Shown here one piece after another: positions 1 through 8,415 of a DNA stretch of 64,000 nt. The stretch covers positions 2,660,449 to 2,724,448 of the forward strand of contig NZ_JABFAP010000001.1 of assembly GCF_017168255.1 (NCBI RefSeq), given 5' to 3'. The stretch's first letter is position 1. Every line of letters starts with the position of its first letter. A program made the translations under genes and the position numbers. The notes under the pieces were generated by a model. That model worked only from the letters and a program-made list of their open reading frames with translations. It searched no databases and was not told where the DNA came from. The stretch is from Agrococcus sp. KRD186. Lineage in GTDB: Bacteria > Actinomycetota > Actinomycetes > Actinomycetales > Microbacteriaceae.

Positions 1-1
1 G

Positions 2-295
2 ATCGTGCAGGAGTTCCTGCCCGCTTCGCGCGTCGTCAAGGCCTTCAACCACATGGGCTACCACGACCTCGCCGACTGGCCTCGGCCCGCCGGGCATCCG
101 CAGCGCCGAGCGATCGCGGTCGCGGGCGACGACACGCGCGACGTCGAGCTGGTCGCGGGCCTCGTCGACGACTTCGGCTTCGACCCCGTCGTGCTCGAGT
201 CGCTGGCCGCCGGCCTGCACCTGCAGCCGGGCTGGGCCGCGTTCGGGGCGAACGAGGACGCCGAGACGCTGCGCGGTCTCATCGCGACGGCCTGA
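2..295 (+). CDS. NADP oxidoreductase, F420-dependent type (3' end only)
   Basis: Only the last ~97 codons are in the window; the frame is open to the left edge, so the true start lies outside. The visible part (KAFNHMG near the start, then a GDD segment and a Leu/Ala-rich end with [13 protein letters not shown]) matches the C-terminal half of the COG2085 family: small Rossmann proteins related to the F420-dependent NADP reductase that move hydride between NADPH and a deazaflavin or similar acceptor. The N-terminal nucleotide-binding motif cannot be seen, so cofactor choice is unknown. The gene ends about 70 bases before a hairpin that probably terminates the tRNA cluster read from the other strand. 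Confidence 0.7.
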   Translation: MVQEFLPASRVVKAFNHMGYHDLADWPRPAGHPQRRAIAVAGDDTRDVELVAGLVDDFGFDPVVLESLAAGLHLQPGWAAFGANEDAETLRGLIATA

Positions 296-366
296 CGCAT
301 CCGTCGACCCCGACATCGAGGGTCGCATCGGCGTGTCTTGAGGCTCAGGAGTGTCGCGGGAACACC

Positions 367-391
367 GAAGCCCCCGCTGAACGGGGGCTTC
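367..391 (-). terminator. Hairpin terminator of the tRNA cluster
   Basis: Ten-base perfect arms (GAAGCCCCCG / CGGGGGCTTC) around a 5-base loop sit 4 bases beyond the 3' end of tRNA-Phe. The U-tract is weak on both strands. The hairpin could also stop transcription arriving from the oxidoreductase gene on the left. Confidence 0.6.
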
Positions 392-395
392 TCTG

Positions 396-468
396 TGGCT
401 CCGACGGGCGTCGATCCCGTGACCTCACGATTTTCAGTCGTGCGCTCTACCAACTGAGCTACAGAGCC
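396..468 (-). tRNA. tRNA-Phe (GAA)
   Basis: The 73-nt cloverleaf reads on the minus strand: acceptor GGCTCTG pairs with CGGAGCC, the D-arm is present, the anticodon loop is CTGAAAA (anticodon GAA), and the T-arm is GGGATCGACGCCC (the usual TTC is ATC). The discriminator is A and CCA is not encoded. It is the last of three tRNA genes in the order Glu-Asp-Phe. Confidence 0.95.
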
Positions 469-540
469 GGACTCCTGCGAGCCTGACGGGCTCGCGCCCG
501 CCCGTGCGCGAGACCCTCTCTTTCGAGAGGGCCTCAGGCA

Positions 541-618
541 TGGCGACCCTGACGGGACTTGAACCCGCGACCTCCGCCGTGACAGGGCGGCGCGCTAACC
601 AGACTGCGCTACAGGGCC
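541..618 (-). tRNA. tRNA-Asp (GTC)
   Basis: Minus-strand cloverleaf with acceptor GGCCCTG pairing CAGGGTC, anticodon loop CTGTCAC (GTC), T-arm GGGTTCAAGTCCC, discriminator G, and an encoded CCA that is included in the coordinates. It is the middle gene of the Glu-Asp-Phe cluster. Confidence 0.95.
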
Positions 619-660
619 TAACTGGTAGAACCCATCGTACAGACCAAAATCCGTACTGAG

Positions 661-733
661 TGACCCCAACGGGATTCGAACCCGTGCTGCCGCCGTGAAA
701 GGGCGGTGTCCTAGGCCTCTAAACGATGGGGCC
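661..733 (-). tRNA. tRNA-Glu (TTC)
   Basis: Minus-strand 73-nt cloverleaf with acceptor GGCCCCA pairing TGGGGTC, anticodon loop CTTTCAC (TTC) and T-arm GGGTTCGAATCCC. CCA is not encoded. It is the first gene of the cluster, 24 nt or so downstream of the predicted transcription start. Confidence 0.95.
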
Positions 734-764
734 GTATGCCGAAGCATGCGACTACCGAGGAGCA

Positions 765-794
765 ACGCTACAGGACGGTTGCAGCTCCGTGCAA
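765..794 (-). promoter_or_regulatory. Promoter of the Glu-Asp-Phe tRNA cluster
   Basis: On the minus strand a TTGCAC -35 box (789-794) and a TAGCGT -10 box (765-770) are separated by 18 bases. The expected start is about 24 bases before the mature 5' end of tRNA-Glu. Confidence 0.55.
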
Positions 795-817
795 ACCGAC
801 GCGAAATCGCGACACGC

Positions 818-852
818 CCACCTGAAGTTCTGCTGAACAAACCTTCAGGTGG
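818..852. promoter_or_regulatory. Inverted repeat upstream of the M23 peptidase gene
   Basis: Two perfect 10-base arms, CCACCTGAAG and CTTCAGGTGG, are separated by 15 bases. They lie 14 bases before a TAGCGT -10-like box (867-872), where a repressor or activator of the peptidase gene would bind. The spacing fits a two-site operator better than a terminator. Confidence 0.4.
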
Positions 853-959
853 AACATGAAACTTGGTAGCGTGGGCCCGATTGTGTCGTGACGAACGCGG
901 TGAGCCGGGTGCACGATGGTGGACGAAGCGGCGGTACGACGCCGCGAGACGGGACGACC

Positions 960-2360
960 ATGGCTTTGCCCGACCGGCAGACACGTGCCGAGCGAGCTCC
1001 TTCGCGCGGTCGCAGGCTGCGCCTGGGCATTGCCGCGAGCCTCGCGGTCGGCGCCATGCTCGCCACGCTGGTCACGCCGGGCGTGCCGGCTGCGGAGGCC
1101 GTCGACGAGTACGGCTTCCCGACCTGGGCCGAGGTGGAGGCCGCGCGCGGCAACGTCGCCGCCAAGAATCAGCAGATCAGCGACATCCGCGCCCTCATCT
1201 CCCAGCTGGAGACGGATGCCGCCGACGCGCAGGCGCTCGCCGATCAGCGCGCGGCCGAGGCGATCGAGGCGCAGCGCGTCTACGACGAGGCGGTCGCCGT
1301 CGCCGAGCGGCTGCAGGAGCAGGCCGACGAGGCGACGGAGCGTGCCGAGCAGTCGCAGCGTGCGGCGGGGCAGCTCGCGGCGCAGCTCGCGCGCTCCGGC
1401 GGCACCGGCGACATGAGTGCCGAGCTCTTCGCCAATCCCGGCTCGGCCGACACCTGGCTGTACCGGCTCGACATGATCGACCGGGTCGCCGGCACGGCGG
1501 ACACGCTCTACGAGCAGGCGCAGCAGGACGCGAACACGGCCCAGTCGCTGCAGGACCAGGCCGCCGTCGCCCGCGACGCGCTGCAGGAGCTCAAGGAGGC
1601 CGCTGACGCCGCGCTCGTGGCCGCGCAGGAAGCCGCTGCGGCCGCGCAGGCCGCCGTCGAGGCGCAGCAGGAGCACCGCGTCGAGCTCGAGGCGCAGCTC
1701 ACGGTGCTGGTCGAGAACCGTGCCGCGACCGAGGACGACTACCAGGCCGGGCAGCGGCACCGGGCCTGGCTGGCCGAGGAGGAGCGGAAGCGCCGCATCC
1801 GCGAGGCGCAGGAGCGAGAGGCGGACCGTCAGCGCGCGATCGCTGAGCAGCAGCGGCTCGCCGAGGAGGCCGCGCGCAACAACGCCGGCAGCGGCGGCGC
1901 CGGGAGCAGCGGCGGCGGCTCCACGGTGCCCGTCACGCCCCCCGCGAGCAGCGGCTGGGTGACCCCGCACTACGGCCGCGTCACGTCCAGCTACGGCTGG
2001 CGCAACGACCCAGTCGGCAACCTCGGTCGAAAGCTGCATGCCGGCGTCGACATCGCGGCCGGCTGCGGCACCCCGATCTACGCGGTCGCCGACGGCACCG
2101 TGACGCTGCGCTCGCGGGACGTCTACGGCGCGAACATGCTCTACATCGATCATGGCGGCGGCGTCAGGACCGAGTACTACCATATGATGCAGCCCGCCAG
2201 CGTGGCGCCCGGCCAGCGAGTGCAAGCCGGTCAGGTCATCGCATACGAGGGCAGGACCGGCTACGTGACCGGCTGCCACCTGCACTTCCAACTCCGCGTT
2301 GGCGGCGGGCTCGTGAACCCGGAGTCGTTCCTCAACGCGCGCGGCGTGCGCCTGCGCTGA
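960..2360 (+). CDS. Secreted M23 (LytM) family peptidase with coiled coil
   Basis: A 466-residue cell-wall hydrolase of the EnvC/MepM type. After a basic N-terminus a signal segment runs to about residue 42 (VTPGVPAAEA). A long Ala/Glu/Gln-rich coiled coil fills roughly residues 50-310, then a Gly/Ser linker leads to the LytM domain. Zinc and catalytic motifs are visible: HAGVD, YYHMM and HLHF. The family cleaves peptidoglycan cross-bridges outside the membrane, often at division. ATG at 960 is preferred because it directly precedes the basic-hydrophobic signal sequence, but no good ribosome site is visible; an in-frame GTG at 888 would add 24 residues. An inverted repeat at 818-852 may control it. 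Confidence 0.88.
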   Translation: MALPDRQTRAERAPSRGRRLRLGIAASLAVGAMLATLVTPGVPAAEAVDEYGFPTWAEVEAARGNVAAKNQQISDIRALISQLETDAADAQALADQRAAEAIEAQRVYDEAVAVAERLQEQADEATERAEQSQRAAGQLAAQLARSGGTGDMSAELFANPGSADTWLYRLDMIDRVAGTADTLYEQAQQDANTAQSLQDQAAVARDALQELKEAADAALVAAQEAAAAAQAAVEAQQEHRVELEAQLTVLVENRAATEDDYQAGQRHRAWLAEEERKRRIREAQEREADRQRAIAEQQRLAEEAARNNAGSGGAGSSGGGSTVPVTPPASSGWVTPHYGRVTSSYGWRNDPVGNLGRKLHAGVDIAAGCGTPIYAVADGTVTLRSRDVYGANMLYIDHGGGVRTEYYHMMQPASVAPGQRVQAGQVIAYEGRTGYVTGCHLHFQLRVGGGLVNPESFLNARGVRLR

Positions 2361-2407
2361 ACGCGCTGCGCCCCGCGCGCGCAACCGGACGCATCCGCCG
2401 CCGATGA

Positions 2408-2450
2408 CGAGAAGGGGCGGAGCGCACCATGTGCGCCCCGCCCCTTCTCG
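2408..2450. terminator. Bidirectional terminator between the M23 gene and ppa
   Basis: Long near-perfect arms (CGAGAAGGGGCGG(A)GCGCA and its complement with one C bulge) around CCATG sit between two convergent genes, so the hairpin can serve both strands. The GAGAAGGGG stem recurs in the terminator behind clpC. Confidence 0.8.
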
Positions 2451-2459
2451 TGTCTCCGG

Positions 2460-3005
2460 TCAGTCCGTGACGTCGCGGCCGCCCTCGGGCTTCTCGACCG
2501 GCTCGTCGGTCTCGTCGCCGTGCGCCGCGTCGAAGGCGGCGAAGCCTGCCTGCACGGTCGCCTCGGCGGCGTCGACGCCCTCCCAGCCGCCGAGCGTGGC
2601 CCACTTGCCGGGCTCGAGGTCCTTGTAGTGCATGAAGAAGTGCTCGATCTCGTTGCGCACCTGCTGCGGCACATCCTCGATGTCCTGGATGTGCGACCAG
2701 CGCGGATCCTTCTCGAGCACGCAGATGACCTTGGTGTCGATGCCGCCGTCGTCCTCCATGTTGAGCTGGCCGACCGGACGCACCGTGACGAAGACGCCCG
2801 GCGGCACCGGGTACTCGAGCAGCACCAGCGCGTCGACCGGGTCGCCGTCGAGGCCGAGCGTGCCTTCGAAGAAGCCGTAGTCGGTGGGGTAGACGAAGGT
2901 CGTGAAGAGCACGCGGTCGAGGTACACGCGACCGGTCTCGTGATCGAGCTCGTACTTGTTGCGGCTCCCCTTGGGGATCTCGATGACGACGTCGTAGGCG
3001 GCCAA
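2460..3005 (-). CDS. ppa: Inorganic pyrophosphatase (family I)
   Basis: Hydrolyses pyrophosphate to phosphate in the cytosol and so drives biosynthetic reactions forward. The 181-residue protein has the family I fold signatures: [20 protein letters not shown], and the metal site [10 protein letters not shown]. The acidic C-terminal tail after residue ~165 is variable in the family. The start is taken as TTG at 3005 because a perfect AAGGAG (3012-3017 on the minus strand) lies 6 bases before it and the protein then begins [13 protein letters not shown], as homologues do. The ATG at 3041 would add 12 residues with no ribosome site. It is divergent from tilS with overlapping -10 boxes. Confidence 0.95.
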   Translation of the reverse strand: MAAYDVVIEIPKGSRNKYELDHETGRVYLDRVLFTTFVYPTDYGFFEGTLGLDGDPVDALVLLEYPVPPGVFVTVRPVGQLNMEDDGGIDTKVICVLEKDPRWSHIQDIEDVPQQVRNEIEHFFMHYKDLEPGKWATLGGWEGVDAAEATVQAGFAAFDAAHGDETDEPVEKPEGGRDVTD

Positions 3006-3040
3006 CGGCGGCTCCTTCTCGTGGGGGTGGGGAATCGGCA

Positions 3041-3048
3041 TAAGGTTA
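3041..3048. promoter_or_regulatory. Overlapping divergent -10 boxes, ppa / tilS
   Basis: TAAGGT (3041-3046, plus strand) lies 6 bases before the tilS ATG, giving a leaderless message. TAACCT (3048-3043, minus strand) faces ppa. The two boxes share 4 bases, so only one polymerase could melt this site at a time. Confidence 0.5.
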
Positions 3049-3052
3049 CTTC

Positions 3053-4045
3053 ATGCCCGAAAACGAGCGCCGACCGCGGCTCACCCCCGCCGTCGCCGAC
3101 GTGCGTCGGGCCGTGCGCGAGGCGACCGACGACGTGCCGCCGGGCTCGCTGGTGCTGGTTGCGCTCTCGGGCGGCGCCGACTCGCTCGCGCTGGCGGCCG
3201 CCACCGCGTTCGAGGCGGAGCGCGCCGGTCTGCGGGCCGGCGCCGTGGTCGTCGACCACGGCCTGCAGGCCGGCAGCGCGGAGATCGCCGAGCGCGCCGC
3301 GGCGCAGGCGCGGGAGCTGGGCCTCGACCCCGTGCGCATCATCCCCGTGCAGGTCGCGCCCGACGGCAGCCCGGAGGCAGCCGCGCGCCAGGCCCGCTAT
3401 GCGGCGCTGCTGCACGCGCGCAAGGAGGAGGGTGCCGTCGCCGTGCTGCTCGGCCACACCCTCGACGACCAGGCGGAGACCGTGCTGATCGGCCTCGCCC
3501 GCGGCTCGGGCGCCGAGAGCCTGTGGGGCATGCACCAGCGCATCGGCTTCCTGCGACGGCCGCTGTTGCAGGTGCGCCGGGCGACCACCCACCAGGCGTG
3601 CGCCGATGCCGGCATCGCGCCGTGGCACGACCCGCACAACGACGACGACCGCTTCCTGCGCGTGCGCGTGCGCCACAGGGTGCTGCCGATGCTCGACGAC
3701 GTGCTGGGCGGCGGCGTCGCGCTCGCCCTCACCCGAACCGCCGACACGCTGCGGGAGGATGCCGAGGCGCTCGCCCACTTCGCGCAGGAGCAGATCCTCG
3801 ACCTGGTCGAGCACGCCGAGGGAGGGCTCTCGCTCGACGCCGGCGCGCTCGCGGCGAACCCGCCCGCCCTGCGACAGCGCATCATCCGCCTCGCCGTGCA
3901 GAGCGAGTTCCACACCGCGCTCTCGCGGCAGCAGACCCTCGAGGTCTCGCGGCTCGTCACCGACTGGCACGGGCAGGGCCCGATCCACCTGCCCGGCATC
4001 CGCGTCACCCGCGAGGGCCGCAGGCTCGTCTTCGTCGCCGCCTGA
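3053..4045 (+). CDS. tilS: tRNA(Ile)-lysidine synthase
   Basis: Uses ATP and lysine to modify the wobble cytidine of the CAU-anticodon tRNA-Ile to lysidine, switching it to AUA reading; the gene is normally essential. The 330-residue protein has the PP-loop SGGADS at about residues 40-45, then VVVDHGLQ and the family segment LGHTLDDQAETVL. The C-terminal part is short, as in other actinobacteria. The ATG sits 6 bases after a TAAGGT box, so the message is probably leaderless. In many actinobacteria tilS is followed by hpt and ftsH, as here, although lipoprotein genes intervene. Confidence 0.93.
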   Translation: MPENERRPRLTPAVADVRRAVREATDDVPPGSLVLVALSGGADSLALAAATAFEAERAGLRAGAVVVDHGLQAGSAEIAERAAAQARELGLDPVRIIPVQVAPDGSPEAAARQARYAALLHARKEEGAVAVLLGHTLDDQAETVLIGLARGSGAESLWGMHQRIGFLRRPLLQVRRATTHQACADAGIAPWHDPHNDDDRFLRVRVRHRVLPMLDDVLGGGVALALTRTADTLREDAEALAHFAQEQILDLVEHAEGGLSLDAGALAANPPALRQRIIRLAVQSEFHTALSRQQTLEVSRLVTDWHGQGPIHLPGIRVTREGRRLVFVAA

Positions 4046-4055
4046 TCGGCAGCGG

Positions 4056-4072
4056 TCGGTGATCGTCACCGA
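4056..4072. promoter_or_regulatory. Small palindrome behind tilS
   Basis: TCGGTGA-TCG-TCACCGA has 7-base perfect arms and lies 90 bases before the lipoprotein start; further GGTGA/TCACC half-sites follow. It could be an operator of the lipoprotein gene or a weak tilS terminator. Confidence 0.3.
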
Positions 4073-4161
4073 ACCGTGACATCGGCTCGGTGACCTGTGC
4101 CGGAAGCTGGACATGTCAGGGCGTGCGGGAACCTTCGCATCTCGGTAGCGGGAGGAACACC

Positions 4162-4908
4162 ATGACCATCCGACGCGCACTGCTCCCTGCAGCAGCGGCA
4201 CTGCTGCTCGTGACCCTGCTGGCCGGCTGCGCGACCGCTGCGCCCGCCGACTCTGTGCCCCCGGCCCCGGCCGCGGCTGCGCCGCAGCCGAGCGCGGGCG
4301 AGGCCGGCGCCGCGTCGCCGCCCGACTCGCCGGCGGCATCCGCTCCTGCGGAGCAGGCGTCCGAGTGGGTCGACTGGGCGCGGTTCGAGGTCGGCGACGG
4401 CCACACGAGCTGGTCGCTGCCGCCGGGATGGACGGCCGAGATCGAGCGGCAGGTCGTCGAGGGCAACGCGGAGTGGACCGACTACGAGGGTCTCGTCCGC
4501 GACGCCGCCGGCACCCCGATGCTGCAGTTCATCGCGATCGCCAGCGGCGGCCAGTACGGCACCGACTTCTCGCCCTGCGAGCGACCGCAGACCGAGGTCT
4601 TCGAGAGCCTGCCGCTCGGCGAGCAGGTCGCCGGTGGAACGGCACATGCGGTGACGCTCGCGCACGTCGGCGGCGATGGGCGCGTCACGCTCTCCGCCGG
4701 CGTCTCCACGAACGACCCCGAGGCGTCCTGCGAGCCCGGCATCCTGGCGCTCTACCCGGAGCAGTACGACTTCCTGCTCCTGCAGATCGTCGCCGACGAC
4801 GGGATGAACCCCCCGACCTTCGTGGGCTTCGACGAGGCCCGGGCGTATCTCGACACCGAGGAATACGCGGCCATCCGCGGGGTGCTCGCCTCCTTCGAGT
4901 ACCGCTGA
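4162..4908 (+). CDS. Putative lipoprotein, unknown function
   Basis: A 248-residue exported protein with a type II signal peptide: basic N-terminus, an Ala/Leu-rich core and the lipobox LLAGC near residue 23. A Pro/Ala/Glu-rich linker follows, then a ~170-residue globular domain (WSLPPGW, then a C-terminal ARAYLDTEEYAAIRGVL). Its final motif resembles that of the second lipoprotein at 5643 (EAYLGGEEFPIIRAIL), so the two genes on either side of hpt are probably distant paralogues. No enzyme motif is seen. The ATG at 4162 has GGAGG 7 bases upstream. Confidence 0.8.
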   Translation: MTIRRALLPAAAALLLVTLLAGCATAAPADSVPPAPAAAAPQPSAGEAGAASPPDSPAASAPAEQASEWVDWARFEVGDGHTSWSLPPGWTAEIERQVVEGNAEWTDYEGLVRDAAGTPMLQFIAIASGGQYGTDFSPCERPQTEVFESLPLGEQVAGGTAHAVTLAHVGGDGRVTLSAGVSTNDPEASCEPGILALYPEQYDFLLLQIVADDGMNPPTFVGFDEARAYLDTEEYAAIRGVLASFEYR

Positions 4909-4935
4909 CGCCTCGGCGGCGCCGCGCATCCGCCC

Positions 4936-4970
4936 ACCTGGGCGCGCGGCGCGGCGCCGCGCGCCCAGGT
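4936..4970. promoter_or_regulatory. 35-base palindrome overlapping the hpt promoter
   Basis: Seventeen-base perfect arms (ACCTGGGCGCGCGGCGC and its complement) flank a single central base. The last base is shared with a TAGGTT -10-like box (4970-4975) in front of hpt. It is either an unusually strong operator or the terminator of the lipoprotein gene without a U-tract. Confidence 0.5.
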
Positions 4971-5007
4971 AGGTTGGTCGCACCCGCCACGCGATCCAGG
5001 AGCGCCC

Positions 5008-5559
5008 ATGGACTTCCAGCACGTCGAGGCCGACCTCGCCAAGACCCTGATCACCGAGGACGAGCTGCACGCCAAGCTCCAGGAGCTCGCGCGCCAGATC
5101 GAGACCGACTACCAGGGCAAGGACCTGCTGCTCGTGGGCGTGCTGCGGGGCGCGGTGATGGTGATGGCCGATCTCGCGCGGGCGCTCAACCGCCACATCG
5201 AGATGGACTGGATGGCGGTCTCGTCCTACGGCTCCGGCACGGTCTCCTCGGGCGTCGTGCGCATCCTCAAGGACCTCGACAGCGACCTCTCGGGCCGCAA
5301 CGTGCTCATCGTCGAGGACATCATCGACTCAGGCCTCACGCTCTCGTGGCTGCGCGGCAACCTGCAATCCCGCGGCGCGGCATCCGTCGAGATCTGCACG
5401 ATGCTGCGCAAGCCCGACGCGCTCAAGGTCGAGGTCGACGTGAAGTACTGCGGCTTCGACATCCCGAACGAGTTCGTCATCGGCTACGGCCTCGACTACG
5501 CCGAGCAATACCGCAACATGCGCGGCATCGGCGTGCTCGCCCCGCACGTCTACGAGTGA
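5008..5559 (+). CDS. hpt: Hypoxanthine phosphoribosyltransferase
   Basis: Salvages hypoxanthine and guanine to IMP and GMP with PRPP. The 183-residue length is normal. The PRPP-binding loop VLIVEDIIDSGLTL is at about residues 98-111, and the metal/base-binding KVEVDVKYCGFDIPNEFV follows. ATG at 5008 has AGGAG 6 bases upstream. hpt next to tilS and ftsH is a conserved arrangement in Gram-positive bacteria; here a lipoprotein gene stands on each side. Confidence 0.95.
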   Translation: MDFQHVEADLAKTLITEDELHAKLQELARQIETDYQGKDLLLVGVLRGAVMVMADLARALNRHIEMDWMAVSSYGSGTVSSGVVRILKDLDSDLSGRNVLIVEDIIDSGLTLSWLRGNLQSRGAASVEICTMLRKPDALKVEVDVKYCGFDIPNEFVIGYGLDYAEQYRNMRGIGVLAPHVYE

Positions 5560-5642
5560 TCGAGCCGTCGCGGCGGGCGGCGGAGGTCGCGATCCCGCCG
5601 GCTCTTCAGCGGCGCCTGAGCAACTCGGGGCATGATGGATGG

Positions 5643-6365
5643 ATGCAGTCCCGTGCCCGTACGAGCGCAGTCGTCGCGCTCATCCTCACCGCGAGCGCGC
5701 TCGTCGCCTGCTCGTCGACGCCAGACCCCTCGCCGGAGCCGAGCATCCCGCCCGGCATCACGGCACCGCCGCCCACCACCCCCGCGACGACGGCTCCAGT
5801 GGTCGAGTCATCGCTGCCCGCCGAGATCGCCGGCGTCGACACGAGCGGCTGGCAGCAGATCGGGGTGCCGAGCGGCGCGGCGACCTTCCGCATCCCGGCC
5901 GACTGGTCGGTGAGCGAAGCCGAGGGCGGCGTCGATGTGCTGCGCGCCGACGGCCAGCGCCAGCTGCTGTACCGGGAGAGCCCTGACACCGGCGACGGGC
6001 GCTGCGTGAACGCCGACGGCGTGGCGGTCGCGTGGCGCACCGCGATCCTCGACCGCCAGGATGTCGAGCTGGCGGGCGCACCCGGGATGGCCTTCGGCGC
6101 CGCCGCGCTGCAGCTGGGGGACCAGTGGATCGTGAGCGTCGGGCTGCGACCTGCCGCCGACGCGCAGTCGCCGAGGTGCCCGATCGTCAACGCCTTCGAC
6201 TCGCCCGCCGGCACCATCGGCTTCGGCTCCGAGGTGGTCGTCCAGGGAGCCGGCGAGGCGGCCCCCTGGCAGGTGGCGTCGCTCGCCGACGGCGAGGCCT
6301 ACCTGGGCGGCGAGGAGTTCCCGATCATCCGCGCCATCCTCATGTCCCTCGAGCTGCGGTCGTAG
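5643..6365 (+). CDS. Putative lipoprotein, unknown function
   Basis: A 240-residue exported protein with signal peptide and lipobox LVACSS, a Pro/Thr-rich linker, then a globular domain with a pair of cysteines (GRCVNADG, SPRCPIV) that may form a disulfide outside the cell. Its end, EAYLGGEEFPIIRAIL, resembles that of the lipoprotein at 4162, suggesting an old duplication around hpt. The start ATG at 5643 is 6 bases after a CATGAT -10-like box, so translation is probably leaderless; no ribosome site is visible. No catalytic motif is recognised. Confidence 0.78.
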   Translation: MQSRARTSAVVALILTASALVACSSTPDPSPEPSIPPGITAPPPTTPATTAPVVESSLPAEIAGVDTSGWQQIGVPSGAATFRIPADWSVSEAEGGVDVLRADGQRQLLYRESPDTGDGRCVNADGVAVAWRTAILDRQDVELAGAPGMAFGAAALQLGDQWIVSVGLRPAADAQSPRCPIVNAFDSPAGTIGFGSEVVVQGAGEAAPWQVASLADGEAYLGGEEFPIIRAILMSLELRS

Positions 6366-6459
6366 CGCAGCCGAATTCGGCACAGGCCGTGAGCGAACAG
6401 GCGGATTCCCCCGCTCGCCCGCGGGATAGCCTGGGCCGATCGAGACTCAGAAGGGCGTC

Positions 6460-8415
6460 ATGAGCTTCAAGAAGTTCCTGCGCGGGCCGATCCCCTGGAT
6501 CGTCGTCGCACTCCTCATCGTCGGCGTGGCGTTCAGCTTCTTCCTGACGCCGCAGTTCCGGCCGGTGCAGACCGATGTCGGCATGGACATGATCCAGGAC
6601 GGCCGCGTCGAGCAGGCGACCATCGTCGACGGCGAGCAGCGCGTCGACCTCGTCCTCAGCCAGGCGGACGCCGAGTTCGGCCAGCGCGTGCAGTTCTACT
6701 ACGTGGCTCCACGCGGCGACGAGGTGGTCGAGGCGATCACCGCGGCCGACCCCTCCGGCGGCTACATCGACCAGGTGCCGCAGGCCAACTGGCTGCTGTC
6801 GATGTTCGGCATCCTGCTGCCCGTGCTGCTGCTGGGCGGGCTCTTCTACTTCTTCATGACGCGCATGGCCGGCGGCAACAAGGGCGTCATGCAGTTCGGC
6901 AAGTCGAAGGCCAAGCTGATCACCAAGGACATGCCGCAGGTGAAGTTCGCGGATGTCGCCGGTGCCGACGAGGCCGTCGAGGAGCTCGGCGAGATCAAGG
7001 AGTTCCTGCAGGACCCGACGAAGTTCCAGGCTGTCGGCGCGCGCATCCCCAAGGGCGTGCTGCTGTACGGCGCCCCGGGCACCGGCAAGACTCTGCTCGC
7101 ACGGGCCGTCGCGGGCGAGGCGGGCGTGCCCTTCTACTCGATCTCCGGCTCCGACTTCGTCGAGATGTTCGTGGGCGTCGGCGCCAGCCGCGTGCGCGAC
7201 CTGTTCGAGCAGGCGAAGGAGAACGCCCCCGCGATCATCTTCGTCGACGAGATCGACGCCGTCGGCCGGCACCGCGGCGCGGGCCTGGGCGGCGGCCACG
7301 ACGAGCGCGAGCAGACCCTCAACCAGCTGCTGGTCGAGATGGACGGCTTCGACGTCAAGACCAACGTGATCCTGATCGCCGCCACCAACCGTCCCGACAT
7401 CCTCGACCCGGCGCTGCTGCGCCCGGGCCGGTTCGACCGGCAGATCGGCGTCGACGCCCCCGACATGAAGGGGCGCGAGACCATCCTGGGTGTGCACGCG
7501 AAGGGCAAGCCCATCGCTCCCGGCGTCGACCTGGCGGTGCTCGCGCGCAAGACGCCCGGCTTCACCGGCGCCGACCTCGCGAACGTGCTGAACGAGGCCG
7601 CGCTGCTCACCGCGCGCAACAACGAGACGCAGATCACCGACGAGTCGCTCGACGAGGCCGTCGACCGCGTGATGGCCGGGCCGCAGCGGCGCACGCGCAT
7701 CATGAACGACAAGGAGCGGCTGATCACCGCCTACCACGAGGGCGGCCACGCGCTCGCGGCGGCGGCCATGCGGCACTCCGACCCGGTCACGAAGGTGACG
7801 ATCCTGCCGCGCGGCCGGGCGCTGGGCTACACGATGGTGCTGCCGGTCAACGACCGCTACTCGGTGACCCGCAACGAGCTGCTCGACCAGCTCACCTACG
7901 CGATGGGCGGCCGGGTCGCCGAGGAGATCGTCTTCCACGACCCCACCACCGGCGCCGGCAACGACATCGAGAAGGCCACCGGCATCGCCCGCAAGATGGT
8001 GACCGAGTACGGCATGACGAGCGCGATCGGCGCGGTCAAGCTCGGCAGCGCGCAGGGCGAGCAGTTCTTCGGCCGCGACACCGGCTCGAGCCGCGACTAC
8101 TCCGACACCCTCTCAGAGACCGTCGACCGCGAGGTGCGGGCGATCATCGAGCAGGCGCACACCGAGGCGTGGCAGGTGCTCAACACCAACCGCGACGTGC
8201 TCGACCGGCTGGCGGGCGAGCTGCTGGAGCGCGAGACGCTCGACCACCTGGCGCTCGAGGAGCTCTTCCACGACGTGCAGAAGCTGCCGGAGCGGCCCCA
8301 GTGGCTCTCGCACCCCGACCGGCCGGTGAGCGACCGCCCGCCGATCGAGCTGCCCGTCTCCCAGCACGTCGATGAGGCCGTCGAGCCTGACGTCGAGAGC
8401 GAAGCCCCGGCCTGA
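6460..8415 (+). CDS. ftsH: ATP-dependent zinc metalloprotease FtsH
   Basis: Membrane-anchored AAA+ protease that degrades misfolded membrane proteins and short-lived regulators. The 651-residue protein has two membrane segments (about 10-30 and 110-132) around an outside domain, the Walker A GAPGTGKT near residue 205, Walker [12 protein letters not shown], the second region of homology ([16 protein letters not shown]), and the zinc site HEGGH near residue 426. ATG at 6460 has AAGGG 6 bases before it. Its stop overlaps the folE start (TGATG), so folE is probably translationally coupled; ftsH-folE-folP is a common actinobacterial order. Confidence 0.97.
   Translation: MSFKKFLRGPIPWIVVALLIVGVAFSFFLTPQFRPVQTDVGMDMIQDGRVEQATIVDGEQRVDLVLSQADAEFGQRVQFYYVAPRGDEVVEAITAADPSGGYIDQVPQANWLLSMFGILLPVLLLGGLFYFFMTRMAGGNKGVMQFGKSKAKLITKDMPQVKFADVAGADEAVEELGEIKEFLQDPTKFQAVGARIPKGVLLYGAPGTGKTLLARAVAGEAGVPFYSISGSDFVEMFVGVGASRVRDLFEQAKENAPAIIFVDEIDAVGRHRGAGLGGGHDEREQTLNQLLVEMDGFDVKTNVILIAATNRPDILDPALLRPGRFDRQIGVDAPDMKGRETILGVHAKGKPIAPGVDLAVLARKTPGFTGADLANVLNEAALLTARNNETQITDESLDEAVDRVMAGPQRRTRIMNDKERLITAYHEGGHALAAAAMRHSDPVTKVTILPRGRALGYTMVLPVNDRYSVTRNELLDQLTYAMGGRVAEEIVFHDPTTGAGNDIEKATGIARKMVTEYGMTSAIGAVKLGSAQGEQFFGRDTGSSRDYSDTLSETVDREVRAIIEQAHTEAWQVLNTNRDVLDRLAGELLERETLDHLALEELFHDVQKLPERPQWLSHPDRPVSDRPPIELPVSQHVDEAVEPDVESEAPA

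Noticed and set aside
3041-3041. ATG 3041 as start of ppa
   Set aside because: The 12 extra residues have no ribosome site and do not fit homologues, while TTG 3005 has a perfect AAGGAG at 6 bases.
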